DNA from: a virus
DNA: 21,537 bases
Reading direction: 5' to 3' (one strand)
IMG/VR virus record: IMGVR_UViG_3300045135_003619
Coordinates: 1 to 21,537 of that record
The position numbers and the translations under genes are program-made. Under the pieces are notes generated by a model. The model had not been told where the DNA came from, did not search any database, and was given only the letters and a program-made list of their open reading frames with translations. This document shows, piece after piece, positions 7,289-13,890 of the stretch (within the stretch, counting starts at the first letter, position 1; every line of letters begins with the position of its first letter).

Positions 7289-7481
7289 GGCGGATGTCCT
7301 TGGATGTTTGCAGTGCCCGAACCCGGGCGTCGGCGCGGCGGATGGCGAGGTCGGCCTCTGCGGCGTGCTTGCCCTGGCGGAGTAGGATCGAGACGGCGAT
7401 GCAGACCGCGGCGACAAGCGCTCCCCAATAGGCAAAGCGTTGGCCAAGGCCCGCAAACAGCGTGGTCAAGATAGCACTCAT
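7224..7481 (-). CDS. Rz-like i-spanin
   Basis: 85-aa protein with one N-terminal membrane helix (about residues 13-32, FAYWGALVAAVCIAVSILL) and a charged, helical periplasmic tail with coiled-coil character. The gene comes right after the endolysin and the small exported protein and contains the start of the lipoprotein gene. This is the layout of inner-membrane spanins. The tail is shorter than lambda Rz (153 aa), so it is a short spanin. Confidence 0.7.
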   Translation of the reverse strand: MSAILTTLFAGLGQRFAYWGALVAAVCIAVSILLRQGKHAAEADLAIRRADARVRALQTSKDIRHDIQNTDRADLERRADRWMRD

Positions 7482-7696
7482 GCAGGCGCTCCCAGTGAGA
7501 GGGCGAGGCAGCGTGTATCGAGCAGCAGCACGGATTGTCCGCGCGCATCAGCAACGGCCCGGACGTGATCATGTGTGCGGACCGCGGCATCCTCGCAGTC
7601 GGTGAAGTGTGCGTAGCGGCTTTGGCTGATGCCACTGGTGCAGACAGGCTGGTCACCCCCTGCAAGGCAAGAGACGACAATCATGACCCAGATCAT
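7478..7696 (-). CDS. Small exported protein of the lysis cassette
   Basis: 72-aa protein with a signal-like hydrophobic N-terminus (MIWVMIVVSCLAGG) and three further cysteines (C19, C34, C63), suggesting a secreted, possibly disulfide-bonded protein. It starts with a four-base overlap of the endolysin stop (ATGA) and its stop overlaps the i-spanin start. Not recognised as a named family. It could help lysis or be a small host-interaction protein. Confidence 0.62.
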   Translation of the reverse strand: MIWVMIVVSCLAGGDQPVCTSGISQSRYAHFTDCEDAAVRTHDHVRAVADARGQSVLLLDTRCLALSLGAPA

Positions 7697-8625
7697 GGCG
7701 TTTTCCCCGTGCGATAGTCGTCAATCCGGGCCGCCTTCGCGCGGAGTGCATAGATGACGACGCCAATGAACACGGCCGCGCCGATCCAAGGCAGGGAGAC
7801 GGAGAGCCAGTTTTCCAGCCCGATCAAGGTGAACACGCGGCTGGCCATGTCTCGGGCCTCTTCGGCCTCCATGAGCGCCGGGGCGATCTGGCTGCCGATC
7901 GACCCCGCTGCGCCAATGACACCGAGACCGATCTGGGCATTGGCAGCAGAAACAATACGGCTGTCCTGCGGCTCGCCCGTCGCGCGCTCGATCGCCACCG
8001 GCCTCGGACGTGCCGTAGTGAGGGCATCGGTCAGCGACACATCGATGATGGGCAGGAGGGCCAGATCGTTGTCATGCCGGAAGGCCAGAATGGCAGCGCG
8101 GCTGCGCGGCCCCACTTTTCCGTCGACTTGGCCGACTTCGTGATAGCCCAGATCTTTCAACCGCTGCTGAACCGCCTCCACCGACAGCGTCACTGCAGGC
8201 GCAACATTCCCGGCGCGCCGCACACCGAGGAGTTTCGAGGCCGGGTAGCGCTTCACATTGACGGCGTCGTCCTGATTACCCCCAAGGCCCCAGACCCATT
8301 GCCCCTCAATTCGGTCTATGAAGAAGACATGCCCCTGCCAGCTGGACGAGCCGCGGGGGATCACGCCGATGTCTCCTTGCTGGGCCTCCGCCACCTCGAT
8401 GGGAATGCCCCAGTCGAGATAGGAGCGCGCGGTCAGTTTGCGGGTGGATTGGATCCCAGCCCGCTCCAGGCAGTGCCCGACGAAGGCTGCGCACCAGGCG
8501 ACGCTATCATGCTCAACCCAATCGTGGCCGACCGAGGCATACATCTCCATGATGACGGGATTGTCGGCGGGGCCCGGCCCCTCTGATGTGCCAATATAGC
8601 TGCGGGCGATATCGAACGGCGTCAT
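7693..8625 (-). CDS. Endolysin: CHAP-like peptidase/amidase + peptidoglycan-binding domain + membrane anchor
   Basis: 310-aa protein from the ATG at 8625. Residues about 3-138 match the TIGR02594 type of cell-wall hydrolase, with SVAWCAAFVGH (catalytic C45), GHVFFI (H99) and a GGNQ near 117. Residues about 147-205 are a peptidoglycan-binding type 1 domain (LSVEAVQQRLKDLGY, then VDGKVGPRSRAAI). A hydrophobic helix at about 275-294 near the C-terminus would anchor the enzyme to the membrane, which is less common in phage endolysins and may hold it inactive until the holin fires. It follows the holin after a 74-base gap that holds a terminator-like hairpin. The frame is open upstream to 8922, but only the ATG at 8625 gives the family N-terminus. 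Confidence 0.88.
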   Translation of the reverse strand: MTPFDIARSYIGTSEGPGPADNPVIMEMYASVGHDWVEHDSVAWCAAFVGHCLERAGIQSTRKLTARSYLDWGIPIEVAEAQQGDIGVIPRGSSSWQGHVFFIDRIEGQWVWGLGGNQDDAVNVKRYPASKLLGVRRAGNVAPAVTLSVEAVQQRLKDLGYHEVGQVDGKVGPRSRAAILAFRHDNDLALLPIIDVSLTDALTTARPRPVAIERATGEPQDSRIVSAANAQIGLGVIGAAGSIGSQIAPALMEAEEARDMASRVFTLIGLENWLSVSLPWIGAAVFIGVVIYALRAKAARIDDYRTGKTP

Positions 8626-8645
8626 GGTTGTCTCCCATGCAATGC

Positions 8646-8671
8646 AAAACGCCGCCCCAGACAGGGCGGCG
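8646..8671 (-). terminator. Terminator-like hairpin between holin and endolysin
   Basis: On the minus strand an 8-bp GC-rich stem (CGCCGCCC paired with GGGCGGCG, six-base loop) is followed by TTTT. It lies in the gap between holin stop and endolysin start and could attenuate endolysin transcription. The T-tract is short, so read-through is likely. Confidence 0.5.
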
Positions 8672-8699
8672 CGTAGGATTTCCGTGAGTGGTGGGCGGG

Positions 8700-9011
8700 T
8701 TATTTCTTGCGGCAGAGCCAGGCGGCGAGCAGTGCTTCCGCTCCACGCGGGCCCAGGTAAGCAAGGGTTGCCACAAACCCAGTCGAGACGGGTTGCGACA
8801 GGCCAATGTAACGCGCGGCCGCTTCCCCAATCAGTGCCATGCCGACGGCGACGGGGATTTCCCAGAGAAGTTCCTTGCCGAAGAAGCGGCGGTTGCCGAG
8901 CTTCACCTCGCCCGAATGCCACATGAGCCGCCCGGTAAAGGCGCCAATCAGCGTGGTCACCGCCCCGCCGAAGAACGAGTTGATCATGTCGATGAACCCA
9001 CCGTCATTCAT
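8700..9011 (-). CDS. Holin, LydA-like
   Basis: 103-aa membrane protein with about three hydrophobic segments: near 11-29 (INSFFGGAVTTLIGAF), near 50-68 (WEIPVAVGMALIGEAA) and near 76-97. Basic residues end the chain (CRKK). Size and layout fit the LydA holin family (PF16083). It would form the inner-membrane lesion that triggers lysis. Its ATG overlaps the fibre stop by four bases, and it precedes the endolysin. Confidence 0.78.
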   Translation of the reverse strand: MNDGGFIDMINSFFGGAVTTLIGAFTGRLMWHSGEVKLGNRRFFGKELLWEIPVAVGMALIGEAAARYIGLSQPVSTGFVATLAYLGPRGAEALLAAWLCRKK

Positions 9012-9664
9012 GGGCGTGCCTCCTCGAGTGCCGCCACCCGGGCGGCCAGTTCCTTGACGGCCTCGATCAAGAGGCCGGTGATATTGCCGTAAGCGACGGA
9101 GAGCTGGCCCGCCTCATTGTCGCGGACCACCTCGGGCAGCACAGTCTCGACCTCCTGGGCGATGACGCCGATCTGGCGGCTGCCATCCATGGTGAAGCGC
9201 ACGCCGCGGATTGAGCAGACGAGCGCCAACGCGTCGGTGATCGTCTCGACATCGGATTTCAGGCGGGCGTCGGAGGATGAGACGAAGTTCGGGGCGGTGA
9301 CGACGCCGGTGAAGGTCGCGCCAGACAAGGCCGCTTTTGCCGCGATCGCCGCGTCGTAGTCGGCTGCGGATTTCGTCGCCATTGTCCCGAGGCCAAGGTT
9401 CGTGCGCGCCACGGCGGTATTTGCCAGCCCCGCCAGATTGCCTGCCGCATCGAGCAGCGCGTCCCAGCCCGTATTGGTCGCATTTCTTCGGCGCAGAACG
9501 GGCGGAGAGACCGAGGTATCGACCCAGAGCATGCCAGCCGTGGTTGCCGTTGGCGCCGAGGCCCCGGCACTTGTCGATTGCAGCGCGGCGATCACCTCAT
9601 TGATGCGCGCTCGTACGGCCGCGCCCGCGTCGTTCGCGATCACGAAGCTGGATGTCTGGGGCAT
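9008..9664 (-). CDS. Short tail fibre with S74 intramolecular chaperone
   Basis: 218-aa protein. Residues 1-70 are a fibre N-terminal region (LWVDTSVSPPVLRRR), followed by a short linker with RTNLGLGTMAT as in many tail fibres. From about 112 it carries an S74 chaperone domain with SSSDARLK (S129-K136), the likely self-cleavage site, and a C-terminal coiled coil. The chaperone is clearly homologous to that of the collagen-like fibre at 3820-4770 ([30 protein letters not shown]). It follows the gpJ-like protein after 102 bases with no gene. Confidence 0.87.
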   Translation of the reverse strand: MPQTSSFVIANDAGAAVRARINEVIAALQSTSAGASAPTATTAGMLWVDTSVSPPVLRRRNATNTGWDALLDAAGNLAGLANTAVARTNLGLGTMATKSAADYDAAIAAKAALSGATFTGVVTAPNFVSSSDARLKSDVETITDALALVCSIRGVRFTMDGSRQIGVIAQEVETVLPEVVRDNEAGQLSVAYGNITGLLIEAVKELAARVAALEEARP

Positions 9665-9766
9665 TTCAGCGTTTTCCGTTCTCGATCATAAAAATGTGCG
9701 GGCCTTTGCGTTCGAGGCGGAGCCGAGAGGCAGCGAAGGCGTGCGCCTTAGGAACGGGAAGCGCGT
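9665..9766. other. Gap between gpJ-like and short fibre genes
   Basis: 102 bases with no gene. It contains the 14-base dyad AAGGCG-TG-CGCCTT (9736-9749) without a T-tract, so it is not a convincing terminator. Room for a weak promoter for the fibre-lysis block, none clear. Confidence 0.35.
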
Positions 9767-12313
9767 TCACGCGACCTCGTCGGCATAGAGCCGCAATTGA
9801 CTGACGATGGGCGTGTAGGACGCATCCTTCGTCGTAAGAAATGCCCGTGCTTCGACTGCGCGGGCTTCGATTTCATGATTGTCGAGCCGGCCCCAGGGAC
9901 CCCAGTTCGGCGAAGCGGCAGGATCGTCATCGGTTTCGCGGATCTCGAAGAGCACGTCGATTTCTGCACCAGCCGATCCGTCAAAGTCGGCCCATGTGTC
10001 CATGAGCGCCGTGCGCGCGTCGATCCGGTCATTAAGCGCCAGGGCGGCAACGCCGATTTCTGAGCGGAGCCGAACGCGTTTCACTGCGCCAAGATCAAGC
10101 CCGGCAGCAAAGGCGTACTGCCCCTCCATCGTGCTGACCTGTGTCACGCCATTCGCGGTCGCCGTGGCCAGCGTCAGCGTCGTGCCTGTGACCTGCAGTC
10201 CGGATTTCGGGCCGAGGAAGCCGGGATCGGCCTGCAGGAAGTCCAAGGTCGAGAAGGCCAGCACCTGCGCACCCTTGGTCGAGACGCGGGTTTCTGGACC
10301 GGCACGACCGCCGCTGTCCTCGGCGCGCACCAGATAGGTCCCGGGTTTGAGCGGCACGACAGCAATCGCCTCGCCACCCGAGACCCGGTCCATCGAATAG
10401 CTGTCAGCCCAAGTGGCCGTCGCTTCTTTCGAATGGCGGATCACGATGTTGCCGCCGACGCGAACATCGGGATCGGCCGAGCGGGTCCATTTCAGGATGG
10501 CGAGCCCACCTGCCGTTTGCAGCGTCACATTCTCGAGTTGTGCTGGCGGTGCCGTCAGCCCGAGGATTTCGACCGAGGTTTCCTGCCAGGGCGATGAAAC
10601 GCCCAAGACCGAGATCGCTTTGACGCGGAAAGCCCAAGCCCCCGGCGCGATGTCGCGGATTTCCAGTGTGGTGCCGTCGGTGCGGCCATAATCAATCCAG
10701 TCTGAAGCCCCCGTTATTTTGCCTTGCAGCTGATAGGCCGCGACAAATCCCGAGGGTGCGGCTTCCCAGCTGATCTTCGCCAGAACCTTCAGCCCGCCCC
10801 CGTCCCGGGTGACATAGAGGTCCTCGGTGACCTGCGGTGCGCCGGGTGCCGGAATGTCATGAGGGTTGGGTAGCGCCGTGCGTGGGGCGGCTGCGTAGAT
10901 CTGTTCTTCAGACGCTGACCAGTCGTAGACCAGGGGCGAGGTCTCGCGCAGGGCCAACTCGGGCAACAAAAGAGCGCCATCGCCCGAGGCCGTAAGGTCA
11001 AGGCTCACCCCATGGACCTCGAAAGGTTTGGCGGCAAAGCCCCACCGAGCGTAGGAAAGCGTTACTACATCCCCGACGGTGGCCGCCCAGGCGGAAAGCT
11101 TGCCCGACAAGCGCACTGTCATTTGCCGCCGTGCACGTTCAAGCTCAATCTTGGCCAGTCGCTGCGCCATGGCAGCCGAGATCGTAAACGGCAGCGAGAT
11201 GTCGCGCCACTTTTGTTCGCCACCGTCCTCAGCCACATAGACAGCGCTCGAATAGGCCGGGAAGTCATCCGGTTGCCAATCGTTCTCAGGGCTGACGAAC
11301 TGCCCGCGCACGCCGTTGAAGTTTGACGACATCGTCACGCGCGTGGCCAAGGTAAGCCCGCCTTCGCGCACATGGTCTGACGTCAGCGCCACATCAGGCG
11401 CGCGCCATGCCCCTGCATGGATGCGCCAGGACCCGCTCGAGAAGGCGCAGCGGCCGGCGAAGGACGAGAGCATTCCTTCGATGATCGTCTTCGGGACCTC
11501 CGAGAGGGTGATCACCCCATTGCAGGCATAGCGCGGCTCTGAACCACCGCCCGCAAGGGGAACAGCCTCGTCACAGATATTGGCGGCCTCCACGAGGGAC
11601 ATCTCGTCAATCCCGTCGGGCTGCCCGATCCGCGCGCCAATGCCCCAGGTCGGGTTGGCCATATAGTCAGCAAGGCAAAGGGCGGGATTTTCCGAATACC
11701 CCGCAGTTTGGGTTCGCGGGTCCCAGATGTCGTCCTTGCCCTCGATGTCCACCGTGATGTTCGGGATCCCGCCCGGGAAGGCATCCTGGTCATAGGTGAG
11801 CCGCAGCCGAATGGCCGCACAGCCCCGGAGCCGATGGTTCTCAGTCCATTTGTCCGGCAGAGCTGCCTTGAGGCCTGCGAAAGCGGTCTGGTTGGTGGCG
11901 CCCAGTTTCTTTTCGACGAGGACCTTGCCGGCCCAACGGCCTTGGGCCACGCCGTCCGCGTCGATGGCCATCTCGCCTTCGAAGTAAATCGCTCCAATTG
12001 ATTTCACCTGATGCGTGGCCAGCACGATCACCAGATCGAGGAACTTGTTGTCTGCTCCAGAGGAGTGCAGGAAGACGATGACCCCGCCCTTGCGCGTGCG
12101 GCCATAGACGAGATCACGCGGCACCACAGGCTCGCGGATCGTCACCGTCCGCGGCTGCATCGTAGTCTGCGGTTTCGGCATCAAGGCCTGAGCCGCAGTG
12201 GACAGAAGCAGTGTCCCGCCAATCCGCAAGAGCGCAGCGCCTACTCCGCCAGCAGCCAAAACGCCGCTGATCGCCCCCGCGATCGCGGTGACGGCTGTCA
12301 CGATGAAGGGCAT
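9767..12313 (-). CDS. gpJ-like host specificity / tail tip protein
   Basis: 848-aa protein. Residues 1-50 are hydrophobic with a GG-rich segment, then DLVYGRTRKGGVIVF and the central-tail-hub-like domain (GIGARIGQPDGIDEMS, LYV and EVP segments). Residues about 530-700 look like fibronectin type III repeats (ISWEAAPSGFVAAYQL, ILKWTRSADPDVRVGG). The C-terminal part ends in a beta-rich region. This is the gpJ/phage-tail_3-like central fibre or baseplate hub that contacts the receptor. Shorter than lambda gpJ (1132 aa). It follows the gpK-like gene by 15 bases, as in lambda, but no gpI homologue lies between. Confidence 0.87.
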   Translation of the reverse strand: MPFIVTAVTAIAGAISGVLAAGGVGAALLRIGGTLLLSTAAQALMPKPQTTMQPRTVTIREPVVPRDLVYGRTRKGGVIVFLHSSGADNKFLDLVIVLATHQVKSIGAIYFEGEMAIDADGVAQGRWAGKVLVEKKLGATNQTAFAGLKAALPDKWTENHRLRGCAAIRLRLTYDQDAFPGGIPNITVDIEGKDDIWDPRTQTAGYSENPALCLADYMANPTWGIGARIGQPDGIDEMSLVEAANICDEAVPLAGGGSEPRYACNGVITLSEVPKTIIEGMLSSFAGRCAFSSGSWRIHAGAWRAPDVALTSDHVREGGLTLATRVTMSSNFNGVRGQFVSPENDWQPDDFPAYSSAVYVAEDGGEQKWRDISLPFTISAAMAQRLAKIELERARRQMTVRLSGKLSAWAATVGDVVTLSYARWGFAAKPFEVHGVSLDLTASGDGALLLPELALRETSPLVYDWSASEEQIYAAAPRTALPNPHDIPAPGAPQVTEDLYVTRDGGGLKVLAKISWEAAPSGFVAAYQLQGKITGASDWIDYGRTDGTTLEIRDIAPGAWAFRVKAISVLGVSSPWQETSVEILGLTAPPAQLENVTLQTAGGLAILKWTRSADPDVRVGGNIVIRHSKEATATWADSYSMDRVSGGEAIAVVPLKPGTYLVRAEDSGGRAGPETRVSTKGAQVLAFSTLDFLQADPGFLGPKSGLQVTGTTLTLATATANGVTQVSTMEGQYAFAAGLDLGAVKRVRLRSEIGVAALALNDRIDARTALMDTWADFDGSAGAEIDVLFEIRETDDDPAASPNWGPWGRLDNHEIEARAVEARAFLTTKDASYTPIVSQLRLYADEVA

Positions 12314-12328
12314 GGACTGGATCCGCGT

Positions 12329-12736
12329 TCAGATGGGCCAGGTAAGTCGGCAAGAGGTCAGCGGCACGGTCACGAGGCCTTCAGGGGCCATCCCAACCGC
12401 CGAGGCCCCAGTGCAGATACCGAACCCAAGACCGGTGTCGGCCAGAACGATATCGCCGCGTTGAGCCAAAAGAACGGCCGGGTGCGGTTCGCCCAAGAGT
12501 GCGCGTCCCATCACCTCAAGCGAGGCCCAACCCAAGCGGCGCATCACACGCGCGCCGCCGAGAGCCGTGGTGTAGCGCCCGCGCCAGAGGGCCGCGATGT
12601 CCTCACCGCCTGTCAGGATCATACGGACCTCAAAAGCGAAGGTCGGGCAGTCATGAACGCCCCAGACGAAGGGTTTTGCCCGTGCAGTGTCGATCGCCGC
12701 TGCAAGCAGGCGTTCCCAGTGGTCAACGCGGGTCAT
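12329..12736 (-). CDS. DUF6950 family protein, gpK-like tail assembly protein
   Basis: 135-aa protein with the NlpC/P60-like signature WGVHDC (C30) followed later by RGDIVLAD, as in DUF6950 and in the C-terminal domain of lambda gpK. The usual catalytic His that follows the GDIV segment is replaced here by LGFGICTG, so peptidase activity may be lost. Position just before gpJ fits a tail-tip assembly role. The start at 12736 lies two bases before the stop of the upstream minor tail gene. Confidence 0.77.
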   Translation of the reverse strand: MTRVDHWERLLAAAIDTARAKPFVWGVHDCPTFAFEVRMILTGGEDIAALWRGRYTTALGGARVMRRLGWASLEVMGRALLGEPHPAVLLAQRGDIVLADTGLGFGICTGASAVGMAPEGLVTVPLTSCRLTWPI

Positions 12737-12738
12737 GT

Positions 12739-13299
12739 CTATCCACGCCCCCAGGTGATTTCGCGATCCTGGATCGCTGTGACGTACTCAAAACCAAGAT
12801 CGCCAGGATATTGGACCTGCTGACTTTCATGGGTGTAGCGCCAGGTCCGCGCCACGGTCAGGTCGATCAAGCGGCTTTCGTAGCTGATGGTGATCGTGCA
12901 AGTGTCGTCGTTATCCTTGATTTCCGGGACGTCGAGCCTGCCCGAGAAGGCCTGAACCGGATCGGCGATGATGCCGCCATTCTCGGCCAGAAGCCCAAGC
13001 CAGATCCTGCCCGGCAGCCCCTGACGCGCTTCCTCGATCGCCATTTGAACAAGGTCCAGTGGCACGCCGGACAGCGAGACGGCGGTGCCGCCTGCCACGA
13101 CCTCCCCGGTTTCGTCGAGGGAGCCGAGCCCGAGCAGAGAGCCCGCTCCAGCCCAAGCCTGCCCGTTCCAGCTGACTTCTCCCAGACCTGACCAGATCCG
13201 AACCCAGCCCGTCGCAAACTGGCCCTCGAAGAAGATGACCGGCCTGAGGTTTTGGTCAGCCAGCGCAGTTGCGAAGGCGCTGGTAACATGACGGCTCAT
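12739..13299 (-). CDS. Minor tail protein (gpL-like position)
   Basis: 186-aa beta-rich protein, one of two minor tail genes between the tape measure and gpK-like genes. The central SLSGVPLDLV and the C-terminal ending with aromatic residues (TWRYTHESQQ, REITWGRG) are consistent with a distal tail hub protein like those of gene-transfer-agent and lambda-like tails. I assign it by position rather than a firm domain match. The ATG overlaps the upstream stop by one base (TAATG). Confidence 0.75.
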   Translation of the reverse strand: MSRHVTSAFATALADQNLRPVIFFEGQFATGWVRIWSGLGEVSWNGQAWAGAGSLLGLGSLDETGEVVAGGTAVSLSGVPLDLVQMAIEEARQGLPGRIWLGLLAENGGIIADPVQAFSGRLDVPEIKDNDDTCTITISYESRLIDLTVARTWRYTHESQQVQYPGDLGFEYVTAIQDREITWGRG

Positions 13300-13886
13300 T
13301 AAAGGGCCTCCCGCGCGGAGATCGTGAAGCGGTGTTGATCCGCCCGGCCGATGACTGAGGGGACTGGTGCCGTAAGCCGCAACAGGACCGACGGAGCATC
13401 AAGGCCGATTAGTGTGCCGACCGGCACGGAAGCACGAAGCGGCGGCACGAAGGCGAGCGTCGCCTCGCTGCCCAAAGGCGTCACATCCGCCGTCAGCTGA
13501 TAAAGCCGCGTGGTGGCATCCGACCCCAGTTGGAAGAAATCCCCTGCGCGCAGTCCGAGCCCCCATCCTGCCGTGCGAAGGGTGGATGCCCCAGCGACCT
13601 GCGCTTCGGTGACATAGGGATTGCCCGCTGCCACCGGCAGCTCGATCGAGGGATCGGGGAACAGGAACCGGCCTCGCAATCCGCCCAGCGCGGTGAAGAA
13701 GGCCGAGAGCCGCCGAGCCTTGCCCCCTTGGGTCACCGCCATCTCAAACTGGTACTCCCACCAGGAGGCACCCCAGTCCTGGATCTGGGATGTACCGGTA
13801 AAGGGCGAGCGTGCCTCGGCGACTGACGTGACCAGGCGCCGCTCGAGCGAGGACACGAGCGTTAGCGGCAAGACAGGAATGGCCAT
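13299..13886 (-). CDS. Minor tail protein (gpM-like position)
   Basis: 195-aa protein directly after the tape measure gene. The first half has WGASWWEYQFEM and LSAFFTALGGLRGRFLFPDPS, typical of distal tail proteins that follow the tape measure in lambda-like phages. The rest is beta-rich with Val/Pro/Thr segments. It probably sits at the tail tip and docks the hub; the exact gene equivalence is by position. Confidence 0.75.
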   Translation of the reverse strand: MAIPVLPLTLVSSLERRLVTSVAEARSPFTGTSQIQDWGASWWEYQFEMAVTQGGKARRLSAFFTALGGLRGRFLFPDPSIELPVAAGNPYVTEAQVAGASTLRTAGWGLGLRAGDFFQLGSDATTRLYQLTADVTPLGSEATLAFVPPLRASVPVGTLIGLDAPSVLLRLTAPVPSVIGRADQHRFTISAREAL

Positions 13887-13890
13887 GTTT

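Noticed and set aside
8626-8922. Upstream extension of the endolysin frame
   Set aside because: The extra residues are low-complexity and overlap the holin; the ATG at 8625 starts the known fold.
9736-9749. Rho-independent terminator after the gpJ-like gene
   Set aside because: A short dyad with a two-base centre and no T-tract on either strand.
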